A stretch of 64,000 nucleotides of DNA from Spartinivicinus marinus (lineage in GTDB: Bacteria > Pseudomonadota > Gammaproteobacteria > Pseudomonadales > Zooshikellaceae): positions 434,001 to 498,000 of the forward strand of contig NZ_JAPJZK010000001.1 of the NCBI RefSeq assembly GCF_026309355.1, in the 5' to 3' direction. Below are positions 1-8,437 of the stretch, piece by piece. Made by a program: the position numbers and the translations under genes. Positions within the stretch are counted from its first letter, which is position 1, and each line of letters begins with the position of its first letter. Below the pieces are notes generated by a model. The model ran no database searches, was not told the DNA's origin, and worked only from the letters and a program-made list of their open reading frames with translations.

Positions 1-75
1 ATTAGCTGCTGACAACTGATCTCCCAGCTGCAACTGGCTAACCAGAATTTGTTTCACATCATTAATCACATCCAT
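1..75 (-). CDS. Acyl carrier protein, N-terminal fragment
   Basis: Partial gene leaving the left edge; only the first 25 codons are inside. The reading begins MDVINDVKQILVSQLQLGDQ, the usual first helix of an acyl carrier protein (hydrophobic heptads, then an acidic turn). I chose the ATG at 75-73 because GGAG lies nine bases before it; an in-frame ATG at 90-88 has no ribosome binding site. The Asp-Ser-Leu phosphopantetheine site would lie outside the window. Exosortase-A polysaccharide loci commonly carry an ACP with an acyl-CoA ligase, so this is probably a further part of that locus. Short evidence, moderate confidence. Confidence 0.55.
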   Translation of the reverse strand, partial: MDVINDVKQILVSQLQLGDQLSAAN

Positions 76-223
76 TACCAATAACTCCATGGTTTTTATA
101 TGCTATAGGGTATTAAAAACTGAGTGCTAGAATGTTAGCACCAACATTATTTTAAAAACATAATGTTTAACTATATTTTTTAACTATTTATCAGCTTATC
201 AGCAATTACATCTGGGAAGATAT

Positions 224-949
224 ATGCTCACCAAGCTTCGCAAACTAACCCAGGAATTAGGTTGGCTAAACGGCTTACTTTATCTGTTACACACCAGTTT
301 AAACAAGTTGACTCGGGGACACTTCCGAATCATAAAGTACTATTTGTATTATCAACCTATCCCTGAAACCCCTTTACTCCCTCCTAATCGGGGCAAGCAG
401 ATAGAAATCAAAACAATCACTGCCAATGATACCACCTGTTTTGCAGACTTCCCTCGGCCTTTAACAGTAATTAAGCGTCGCTTTGACCAGCAAGGTCAAT
501 GCTTTGCCGCTTATCTTAAAGATAACTTTGTAGGCTATATCTGGATTAGTCAAGTAGACTACCAAGAAGACGAAGTGAAGTGTTTATTTTCACCACGACC
601 AGCTGAACAAACGGCCTGGGATTATGATGTTTACATTACCCCTGCTGCTCGGCTTGGCTTTACTTTTCCTAAACTTTGGCAAACGGTTAATGAGTACCTG
701 GCTCTACAAGGCGTTAAGTGGACCCTATGCCGAATCTCAGCATTTAACATCGGCTCCTTAGCGTCTCACCAACGTTTAGGAGCGACTCGTATGGGAGCTG
801 CCACATTCATTTGTGTTGGCTCTTGGCAATTAATGCTAGCCAGCCATGCGCCTTATATACACTTATCAATAACACAAAAGCACACTCCACAACTATTATT
901 ACCAATCAAGTCGATTGCATCCTCTGTTGAGCCAGTTCAGCCATCTTAG
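224..949 (+). CDS. GNAT-family N-acetyltransferase-like protein
   Basis: Protein of 241 residues. The stretch from about residue 65 to 210 has GNAT character: a strand pair around FAAYLKDNFVGYIWIS, the central region VYITPAARLGFTFPKLW, and the typical late motif CRISAFNIGSLASHQRLGA, where an Asn and Ser precede a helix and a '(K/R)LGA' turn. The first 45 residues are basic and may associate with the membrane. It starts 19 bases before the neighbouring asparagine-synthetase-like gene and probably shares its transcript. Given the exosortase-A polysaccharide surroundings it may acylate a sugar or an aminoacyl substituent; that substrate is a guess. No signal peptide is seen. Confidence 0.65.
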   Translation: MLTKLRKLTQELGWLNGLLYLLHTSLNKLTRGHFRIIKYYLYYQPIPETPLLPPNRGKQIEIKTITANDTTCFADFPRPLTVIKRRFDQQGQCFAAYLKDNFVGYIWISQVDYQEDEVKCLFSPRPAEQTAWDYDVYITPAARLGFTFPKLWQTVNEYLALQGVKWTLCRISAFNIGSLASHQRLGATRMGAATFICVGSWQLMLASHAPYIHLSITQKHTPQLLLPIKSIASSVEPVQPS

Positions 950-967
950 CCAGAAAGGGAAATCTAT

Positions 968-2689
968 ATGGGTGCCTTTGCCTTGATAAAGGAGTCAGCC
1001 TTTAATTTTATTGAGCCTATTAAACAATCATTACAGCAGCAAGGTTTTCAACAGCCAATATCACTGAGCCGGAAGGGTTTTGAGCTTATTATTTGCCCCA
1101 AGCAGGTTAACCCCGTTACCAATTACTATGAAAATAGTGAGGGGAGTTTCTGTGTCGGTCTTGGTACCCTTATGTACCAAGGCTTACATGGTGAGCCTGC
1201 ATTACAAACATTGCTTGATGATTTCAACAAGCGTCCAATCCCTCATAACCGTTTTTACGGCACTTTCAGTGTACTCATTTATAAGGCAGGTCAGTTATTT
1301 TGTTTTACTGACAGTCTTGGTTTATACAAGGTCTACCATAATTTAGAGCAATCTATCCTATCATCCTCTTTCCTAACCCTTCTCACCACAACCCAGCAAC
1401 CTACCATTAACACACAAGGGGTATATGAATATATCTTTCAAGGCGCCACCTTTGGTACAGAAACAGTTATCAACCAAATAGCCACCTTAGAACCTCACTG
1501 GCTTTACCAGCTAACACCAACCCCTAAAACAGACTACCGGGCTTGTCACCCCCGATTTAAAGCAGCCTATGGGCCACTGGATATTTTGGTTGAAGATAGT
1601 GTTGCTAATCTTAGGGAACAGTTCTCTGTGATTAATCAATGCTTTGGTAACAAAATTGACACTGCCTTAGCAGGGGGCTATGACTCCCGACTAATATTAG
1701 CCTTACTAAGAGAACAAGGCACTAACCCCCATCTGTATGTTTATGGAAAAAGTACAGACGTGCATACTCAAATTGCGAGAGCAATTTGCGAACAAGAAGG
1801 TTTGCCCTTACAACAAATAGATAAGCAACAGTCACCACCACTTTCACCGGCAGATTTGGCTGAGCAGGTCAGTCAAGCATTTTATTTATTCGATGGCTAC
1901 CCTATTGACGGTGTATGGGGCAATGGTCAGGACTTAGCTACCCGTAAGCAGCGTAGCGAAGGGGGAAGATTAACACTCAATGGTGATGGTGGTGAAATCT
2001 ACCGTAACTACTTTTATCTATCTGATCGGCCCTACACCATTCAGCAGTTTTTATGGAGTTTTTTCAGTCAGTTTGATCCTGCCATGTGCAAACCAGCATT
2101 TCAGCCCCAGCAATATCACCGTCAGCTTGCGGAAAAAATAAAAGCAACTCTCAATCAAACCCGTAACCGGTTAAACCGCACATCCATTGAGTATTTATAT
2201 CCTGCTTTTTGTTGCCGGTTTTGGGCTGGTCGGAATAACAGTCTGAACAATCGGTTTGGGTTAACACTTACACCGTTTATGGAAATGAACAGTGTAATAA
2301 CAGCTGTTAATGTTCCCATCAAGTGGAAAAACCATGGTATTTTAGCGGCAAGAATGATTTTTAACATTGACCCCATATTAGCAGGTTATCCGTCAGATTA
2401 TGGTCATCATTTCGCTGCTCCACCACCATTAAAACGCAAGCTTAAAGATTCACTTATTACTATGCGCCCCCCTAAACTCAGACAACTGATATATCGAATA
2501 AAACATCATCGCCTGTCATTACAACGACCTGACTATTTAACTTCAGAATATTTAAGCCAACTTCTCAATGTTGAGTTTCCTTATCTTGCCCATTATGTAA
2601 AAGTTGATAAAGTCAAAGACAATAAACAGTTTAATCGAGTGTGTACACTTGAGTTACTATTTCAGCGATATAACGTAAGTATTAACTGA
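968..2689 (+). CDS. Divergent asparagine-synthetase-like protein without glutaminase Cys
   Basis: Protein of 573 residues with the two-domain plan of class-B asparagine synthetases. Residues 1-190 form a degenerate glutamine amidotransferase (Ntn) fold, and about 205-560 form the ATP-pyrophosphatase synthetase domain. The required Cys after the initiator Met is absent (the protein begins MGAFALIKES), so glutamine cannot be hydrolysed in the normal way. The PP-loop reads AGGYDSR at 235-241 instead of SGGLDSS, and the usual GDGGDE is GDGGEI. An AAAGGGA-like ribosome site precedes the ATG. The family name is secure. The reaction is not: it may use free ammonia or an amine, or no longer be a synthetase. 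It is coupled to the upstream GNAT gene. Confidence 0.7.
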   Translation: MGAFALIKESAFNFIEPIKQSLQQQGFQQPISLSRKGFELIICPKQVNPVTNYYENSEGSFCVGLGTLMYQGLHGEPALQTLLDDFNKRPIPHNRFYGTFSVLIYKAGQLFCFTDSLGLYKVYHNLEQSILSSSFLTLLTTTQQPTINTQGVYEYIFQGATFGTETVINQIATLEPHWLYQLTPTPKTDYRACHPRFKAAYGPLDILVEDSVANLREQFSVINQCFGNKIDTALAGGYDSRLILALLREQGTNPHLYVYGKSTDVHTQIARAICEQEGLPLQQIDKQQSPPLSPADLAEQVSQAFYLFDGYPIDGVWGNGQDLATRKQRSEGGRLTLNGDGGEIYRNYFYLSDRPYTIQQFLWSFFSQFDPAMCKPAFQPQQYHRQLAEKIKATLNQTRNRLNRTSIEYLYPAFCCRFWAGRNNSLNNRFGLTLTPFMEMNSVITAVNVPIKWKNHGILAARMIFNIDPILAGYPSDYGHHFAAPPPLKRKLKDSLITMRPPKLRQLIYRIKHHRLSLQRPDYLTSEYLSQLLNVEFPYLAHYVKVDKVKDNKQFNRVCTLELLFQRYNVSIN

Positions 2690-2980
2690 TTTACACTATT
2701 CACCATCTACCGTATAAGTCCATGCAAACCACATAATACCCAGCACTATATTTATTATTTTTTCTAGTTTGTTAAAAATATTATTGCCCAGATATAAATT
2801 AATTGTTGTATCCTCAGCTCACGCCCAGCTTTTTTCATAATTTATCATCTTTAGCTGTTAATCGACTTCTTATATACTAACTCTTAAATACTAAAAATAT
2901 TGAGTTAACCACTCTTACGGTATAACCATGGAGAATTTTTTGCATAAGGTTATGTGGATATTCACTTTGAGGGATTATTT

Positions 2981-3589
2981 ATGCAAGCTAAATGGTTAGT
3001 ATTTACAGCACTCTTTTTAACTAACAGCTGGGCAGGTGAATTTGAGTGTGGTAGTTTAACAAACCAGTATGGCCCATATGACTACACCAACCCAGAGCAT
3101 TTTAAAAACAGGCTGCCTATTGTCGAACAGTTTCACTTTAACCGAGACGTCGAATCTTTAAACAAAGGCATGACTGGTCATGTACTGGGCGACATTACTT
3201 ACACTTTACGCGCATTTCCTAACCACCATCGAGCCCTATTTGCAGTTGTCAGATATTACACTGGACCGGATACTGAATATAGCAAGGAACATATGTCAGC
3301 CGAGTGCTTTTTTGATAGAGCTTTACGGTTCAAGCCGAATGATGCTGTAGTTCACATGTTGTATGGTATTTACTTACATAAAAAGCAAAAACATGATGAA
3401 GCACTAAAAAAATACCAAAGAGGACTACAACTCTCTCCTAATTTTGCTGAGCTTCATTATAATCTGGGCTTGCTTTATATTGACATGAAGAAACTGCAAG
3501 AAGCCAAGAACCACGCTCAAAAAGCTTACCAACAAGGATACCCGCTTGCTGGACTTAAGCAAAAACTGAGTGATGCTGGCGTATGGTAA
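2981..3589 (+). CDS. Small secreted TPR protein
   Basis: The reading frame is open from a GTG at 2954, but I take the ATG at 2981 (202 residues): GAGGG lies just upstream and the resulting N-terminus MQAKWLVFTALFLTNSWAG is a clean cleavable signal peptide. The mature part has a conserved-looking N-terminal stretch (EFECGSLTNQYGPYDYTNPE) that I do not assign, then TPR-type helical repeats over about the last 90 residues (for example DEALKKYQRGLQLSPNFAELHYNLG). It is likely a periplasmic scaffold. It sits between two asparagine-synthetase-like genes in the exopolysaccharide locus, so a role in assembling the same product is plausible but unproven. Confidence 0.7.
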   Translation: MQAKWLVFTALFLTNSWAGEFECGSLTNQYGPYDYTNPEHFKNRLPIVEQFHFNRDVESLNKGMTGHVLGDITYTLRAFPNHHRALFAVVRYYTGPDTEYSKEHMSAECFFDRALRFKPNDAVVHMLYGIYLHKKQKHDEALKKYQRGLQLSPNFAELHYNLGLLYIDMKKLQEAKNHAQKAYQQGYPLAGLKQKLSDAGVW

Positions 3590-3702
3590 CTCCTACTCTG
3601 TCAGCAAGTGAATAATGCTGGCTAGTTAACATGCTTGGCCATTAGACAGGTTTGCTTGCTTAAAAAATTAATGCTCTTATTGCTTGTCATAAAGGATGTC
3701 CC

Positions 3703-5535
3703 ATGATTCCATTTGGTGGTTGGCTAACCCCTCATCCACTTAATGAAGGTAGTGCTGTTGAAACACTAAAAACCTTACTACCTTGTCCCAAACACCACTC
3801 ACTAGAGACGTTTGTTAACACTAATCTCGCTCTCATTAACACGGCTGACCACACCAGTCACCTGGCTCAACAAGATAGCATTACCGTATTGATTAATGGC
3901 TACCCTCAGTGGGTGGAAGCACCTTACAACCACATCAGCAATAAGCAAAATCCAGCGGCTGCCGCAATCACTGCTTATCAGGCTATTGGTTTAAACTGTT
4001 TAAGCAAATTACATGGCCAGTTCAGTCTGTTTTTATATGATCACCAACAAGATACGTTTATCTTAGCCACTGACCGAATGGCAACCCAGCCTGTTTATTA
4101 TCAGTTACACAGCAATCAGCTTTTTTTTGGTAGTTTTGCTTCAGTTATAAAAAACCACCCAGATAGCCATACAGCACTGTGTAACCAGGCAATATACAAC
4201 TACCTTTACTTTCATATGATTCCCAGCCCAGGAACCATTTACGACAGTTTATATAAGCTAGAGCCAGCGCAATATATTTGTTATCAATCAGGGCAATTCA
4301 ATAAAGGTTACTATTGGTCTCCATCATTTACAGACAGAAGTCAGTTAACCGACAACGAGCTTGCAGGGCTTATTCTTAGCACCCTGAAAAGTGCTGTTTC
4401 CCGTGCAAATCAACAAGGCTCTGTCGGCAGTTTTCTAAGCGGTGGTTTGGATAGTTCAACAGTATCAGGCTTACTTAGTGAGTTAAGCAGCCTGCCTGCA
4501 AAAACCTTTTCCATAGGTTTTCCTGTCGAAAAATATAACGAAATTGAATACGCCCGCCTTGCAGCAAAGCACTTTAACACTGAGCAACATGAATATTTTA
4601 TTCAACCAGAAGATATTCTTAGTCATTACCAACAAGTGATCACTGGCTTTGATGAGCCATTTGGTAACTCTTCTGCTCTACCGGCTTATTTTTGCGCCAA
4701 GCTGGCTAAGCAACATGGAGTTGATGTAATGCTGGCAGGTGATGGCGGTGACGAACTTTTTGCTGGTAACACTCGCTACCAGAAACAAATCATTTTTGAG
4801 CTATATCACCATATTCCTGGCCTGCTTCGTCAGCGGGCATTAGAGCCTGTGGTTCGTCAGCCTTGGTTTAGTAAACTACCACTAGGGGGTAAAGCTTACA
4901 GCTATATTGACCAAGCCAATACCCCATTACCAGACCGTTTGGAAACATACAATTTTCTGCACCGCCATAGCCCAGTAGAAATATTTAGTTCAATGTTCTT
5001 ACAGGACGTTGACGTTCAGCTGCCTTTACGCGAAATCCAACAGACCTACCAGCAACCAGACAAAGCTGACTATATCAGTCGAATGTTGTTTTTAGATTGG
5101 AAACGCACTTTGGCTGATAACGATTTGCCTAAAGTCAATCGTATGTGCTATTTAGCAGGTATCGACGTACGCTACCCCATGCTAGATGACGAGCTGGTAG
5201 ATCTGTCGTGTGTTATTCCCTCAAGCCTTAAGGTGAACTTAACCCAACTGCGAGGTATTTATAAGCAAGCGGTTAAAGGCTTTTTACCCGATGCGATTAT
5301 CAACAAATCTAAACATGGCTTTGGCCTACCTTTTGGAGTGTGGACCAAAGATCATCAGCCCTTACAAACAATGGCCTATGAAGCCATCGACTATCTGGTA
5401 GATCAGCCCTATTTTAACCCTGACTTTTTAGTTAACGCTAAAGCTATGCATCAACAAGGCCATAGTGCTTATTATGGTGAGCTGATTTGGTTGTTAATGA
5501 CCTTGGGCAGCTGGTTAAAAACCCATATAAATTAA
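3703..5535 (+). CDS. Asparagine-synthetase-family protein lacking the catalytic Cys
   Basis: Protein of 610 residues. The synthetase half is canonical: the PP-loop SGGLDSS is at 246-252, and the GDGGDELFAG motif and the C-terminal KHGFGLPFG region are intact, so ATP-dependent adenylation of a carboxylate is expected. The N-terminal glutaminase half keeps its fold signature (HGQFSLFLYDHQQDTFILATDRMATQPVYY) but begins MIPFGGWL, with no Cys at position 2. AAGGA seven bases before the ATG fixes the start, so the Cys is not lost through a wrong start. This resembles beta-lactam-synthetase-like members that do not use glutamine. Target unknown, probably a modification of the exopolysaccharide or an associated metabolite. 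Confidence 0.8.
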   Translation: MIPFGGWLTPHPLNEGSAVETLKTLLPCPKHHSLETFVNTNLALINTADHTSHLAQQDSITVLINGYPQWVEAPYNHISNKQNPAAAAITAYQAIGLNCLSKLHGQFSLFLYDHQQDTFILATDRMATQPVYYQLHSNQLFFGSFASVIKNHPDSHTALCNQAIYNYLYFHMIPSPGTIYDSLYKLEPAQYICYQSGQFNKGYYWSPSFTDRSQLTDNELAGLILSTLKSAVSRANQQGSVGSFLSGGLDSSTVSGLLSELSSLPAKTFSIGFPVEKYNEIEYARLAAKHFNTEQHEYFIQPEDILSHYQQVITGFDEPFGNSSALPAYFCAKLAKQHGVDVMLAGDGGDELFAGNTRYQKQIIFELYHHIPGLLRQRALEPVVRQPWFSKLPLGGKAYSYIDQANTPLPDRLETYNFLHRHSPVEIFSSMFLQDVDVQLPLREIQQTYQQPDKADYISRMLFLDWKRTLADNDLPKVNRMCYLAGIDVRYPMLDDELVDLSCVIPSSLKVNLTQLRGIYKQAVKGFLPDAIINKSKHGFGLPFGVWTKDHQPLQTMAYEAIDYLVDQPYFNPDFLVNAKAMHQQGHSAYYGELIWLLMTLGSWLKTHIN

Positions 5536-5542
5536 GCAACTG

Positions 5543-6538
5543 CTAAGCTGCTAGCTCTGGATGGGTTCTGCGATATTGAAAGACTAACCTCGCCATAAAC
5601 TTATCAGGCTGTTTATCCCAAGGCATAAAACGAGGCAGCTGGTAAATGTCACTGTGGGCAGTGGCCACACCCCAGGCGGTCGTTACAGCCGCCTTAAACC
5701 CTAGTCGCCGCATCATTTTCACATGATCAATGCCATAGTCTTGTTTGGGCCGGCCATTAGGGTAGGCAAATAATGTAACAGGCTCACCAATAATAGCCTC
5801 TAACTGTTGCTTACTATCAGCAATCTCTTTTTCTGCTTGTTGTTTATTCACCTTTTGAAGTATCGGGTGATTACATGTGTGTGCTCCCACCTCCATGCCA
5901 GCCTGGTGTAATTGTTTGACCTGGCTTGAAGTCATCATCAAGTCTTTTGGTAACGACACACCGGACCGCTTTACAACTTCTGCCACCAATTGTTGACGCT
6001 GTTCAAACGATCGATACTTTAGTTGCTTTAATAAATAATGAGTGGCTTGATCTCGATCAGCCATTGAGTGTAGGGAGAGGTTTTGCAGCCTTAAATCAGT
6101 TAATGAGATATCCCTTTGATCTGTATGATAAATAGATTCAGAAACCTGATCATTCCACATACAACCACCATCCAGAAAACCGGTAGCAATAAAGAAAGTG
6201 GCTGGTATTTGTAACTCCTGCAAGATAGGTAGTGCTACTGTCGCATTATCTGCATAACCATCATCAAAGGTCACCGCAACAGCTCTGGGTGGTAGGCTAT
6301 TATTCTGCAACAGCTCTAACGCCTCACTAAAAGGCAGCACATTAAAGTGTTCTCTGATTAAGTCCATCTGCCACCGAAAGGTGCTCGCATCAATAATGCT
6401 TGCACCTCTTCCTGTAGGTTCAGCTAAAACCCGATGGTAAATCAAGATCGCTAGCCGCTTCTGGCTGGCAAATTGACTTAACCCTTGTGCTACCCACTGA
6501 AGGGAGCGGCGCATGACTGGAGACGATTTCAACTTCAT
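5543..6538 (-). CDS. NodB-type polysaccharide deacetylase family protein
   Basis: Protein of 331 residues. The NodB motifs are present: VTFDDGYADN (Asp pair, metal and catalytic base), VGAHTCNHPIL (the HxxxH metal ligands), and YPNGRPKQDY in motif 3. No clear signal peptide is seen, so it may act in the cytoplasm or periplasm. Its ATG follows the stop of the upstream polymerase gene by two bases, so the two are translationally linked. Expected role: removal of N-acetyl groups from the nascent exopolysaccharide. It ends eight bases from the convergent plus-strand gene, with no obvious terminator between them. Confidence 0.85.
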   Translation of the reverse strand: MKLKSSPVMRRSLQWVAQGLSQFASQKRLAILIYHRVLAEPTGRGASIIDASTFRWQMDLIREHFNVLPFSEALELLQNNSLPPRAVAVTFDDGYADNATVALPILQELQIPATFFIATGFLDGGCMWNDQVSESIYHTDQRDISLTDLRLQNLSLHSMADRDQATHYLLKQLKYRSFEQRQQLVAEVVKRSGVSLPKDLMMTSSQVKQLHQAGMEVGAHTCNHPILQKVNKQQAEKEIADSKQQLEAIIGEPVTLFAYPNGRPKQDYGIDHVKMMRRLGFKAAVTTAWGVATAHSDIYQLPRFMPWDKQPDKFMARLVFQYRRTHPELAA

Positions 6539-6542
6539 GTAA

Positions 6543-7892
6543 CTACTTTTCCCAAGGCCATTTTTGTGATGATATAGGGGGTTCCGTGGAAAACTTTGCT
6601 ATTGATGCCTGGTTCACCTCAACTGGCCTAGCCAACTCTTTCTTAACCCACAGTTGAGTCACTACCAACAAACAAACCAAATGGTAGGGTAAGTCAAAAT
6701 AGCCTAATCCTAAAAATGCACCACCCGTTGCATAAGCCACAAAGCTCACTTGAATCATTTTAGCCAACTGATTCGCCCATAGCATGTTGGTTTGATCATT
6801 AGTGTGACGAATGATCCAACTTCCTGTTCGCCAGGCAAGCAAATACAATAATAAGAACAAAAATAGCCCTGGAAATCCTTGCTCTCCCAACACTTCAAAA
6901 TAAATACTATGGGCATCAAATACCCGAGTAGGGTCTGAATAAAGAAGGAAGTTCTCTGGTGTCCAGCAATTAAAACCTCCTCCCGTTACCCTTGCTTTAG
7001 CAATATTATAGGCCATAGTCCAAGCACTGAGCCGCCCTTTGCCAGACTCATCTATCTCGGCCTCTTCTTCTGACTGGGTAATATATTTCCCTACGAAAGG
7101 AATTGACCCCATCCGCTCAACCCAGTGATCTGGAACCAGTGGTACCATCACTAATAATCCAACCAAGCCAGCCATAGCGATTGGCAACTTATATTTACTT
7201 TTTGTCCATAAGAATGCAAACATACATAGAGAGGCTAAGAAAGCACCTCTGGAGAAAGTACTGATCACTGATACGATACAAAGTAGAATGGATCCCAGCA
7301 GTAGCCGCTTTACCCATTTATTACTGCTGGTAGAAAAGAGATATACAAATAATGGGATGACCATTAACAGCGCAACACCTAATTCATTATTACCGGTAAT
7401 TACAGATCCAGGAGGCCCCCACACACGATATTGCATACCCGTAAGTATTGAAAAAAAGCCACCTTTAATACCAAAAAAACCGATAGAAAATGCAATAATC
7501 CATACCAGAGTCTGAATTCTTTCTTTGCTTTGAATCAGAATCATGGAAAGACAAATCAAGAATTGAATTTTTAATACATCAGTATAACTTCTCCACGCAA
7601 AATCAGGGTAAACGGACAGCGCTGTACTAACTCCCATCCACAAAATAAAAAGAATTAATACGACTGTCACTGGAGTTAATGGTAACTTCTTATTCTCTTT
7701 AGAACACAAAAAAGCAAGGATGGTTACAATTGCTACAACAAATGCAAATGGGAAATTATAAGCAAAGCCCCACCCTAGCCGGTGTGGATTCATGTAGCCA
7801 ATCCAGGCTGAAAAATAAATACCCACATGTGGGTTCATGAGAATATAAGGGATGGCAGCAAATATAATAGCTGAAACCAATAAGTCACGCAT
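6543..7892 (-). CDS. Exosortase-A-associated O-antigen ligase/polymerase-like membrane protein
   Basis: Protein of 449 residues with about ten to twelve hydrophobic segments and a long periplasmic loop containing WVERMGSIPFVGKY and GGGFNCWTPEN. The N-terminus MRDLLVSAIIFAAIPYIL and the motif YFSAWIGYMNPHRLGWGF are typical of the family annotated as 'putative O-glycosylation ligase, exosortase A-associated' (Wzy/WaaL superfamily). It would polymerise or transfer the exopolysaccharide repeat at the periplasmic face. Its partner deacetylase follows directly. A TATAAT hexamer lies upstream, but I cannot assign a full promoter. Confidence 0.85.
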   Translation of the reverse strand: MRDLLVSAIIFAAIPYILMNPHVGIYFSAWIGYMNPHRLGWGFAYNFPFAFVVAIVTILAFLCSKENKKLPLTPVTVVLILFILWMGVSTALSVYPDFAWRSYTDVLKIQFLICLSMILIQSKERIQTLVWIIAFSIGFFGIKGGFFSILTGMQYRVWGPPGSVITGNNELGVALLMVIPLFVYLFSTSSNKWVKRLLLGSILLCIVSVISTFSRGAFLASLCMFAFLWTKSKYKLPIAMAGLVGLLVMVPLVPDHWVERMGSIPFVGKYITQSEEEAEIDESGKGRLSAWTMAYNIAKARVTGGGFNCWTPENFLLYSDPTRVFDAHSIYFEVLGEQGFPGLFLFLLLYLLAWRTGSWIIRHTNDQTNMLWANQLAKMIQVSFVAYATGGAFLGLGYFDLPYHLVCLLVVTQLWVKKELARPVEVNQASIAKFSTEPPISSQKWPWEK

Positions 7893-8437
7893 AAAACAAT
7901 CGATCTTTAACTGTCATTGACACAAGCACAATATAATGCATTAGACTTGCTTACTTCTCATAGTCCTTTCAGGGGTTGCTAATTAATAATAGCGTAGAAA
8001 GCTATTTTAAACTCATTAATTATCAACCCTTTTAGCCGTTGTAAAAACTCACTCTAGGTATGCCAATCTGCTTCCAGTCATTATTTTGCAATTAATATTT
8101 ATTTTCAAAAACATTACAAAAACTAAAACCCGGTCAATGTGATTACTTACCCTTATGATTTCTAAGCCACACAACCAAGCAGCTAAAAGCTCTCTATAAA
8201 AACCACAATAAAATGCAAGCAATCACTTAAAAATCTATTTTCAGAAAACCATAAAACAGATGACTACTATGATTTTTATTTCACCGTGAAGTATACTGTA
8301 TTTAGTACCTTAAAATATCTAACCAAACCAAACCAAACCAATAGAAAATAAAAACCAACCGATACTGAACATCAATCAAACAGCTCTAAATATAAACATT
8401 AAAACACTTAAAATAACAAATCAGGCAATTAATCATC
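7893..8437. other. AT-rich divergent intergenic region
   Basis: This 545-base gap separates divergent genes and should hold both promoters. It is strongly AT-rich. I see a TATAAT at 7932-7937, but the nearby TTGACA is only nine bases away, so it is not a standard pair. A short tandem repeat occupies 8321-8341. I see no coding potential. Confidence 0.5.
8321..8341. repeat. Pentanucleotide tandem repeat AACCA x4
   Basis: Four perfect copies of AACCA plus one base, about 97 bases before the ATG of the double acetyltransferase gene. Such a repeat can change length by slippage and shift promoter spacing, but no promoter hexamers could be placed around it. Confidence 0.7.

Noticed and set aside
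2928-2999. Short frame starting at the ATG at 2928, overlapping the TPR gene start
   Set aside because: It overlaps the better supported signal-peptide start at 2981, and the GAGGG site fits that start.
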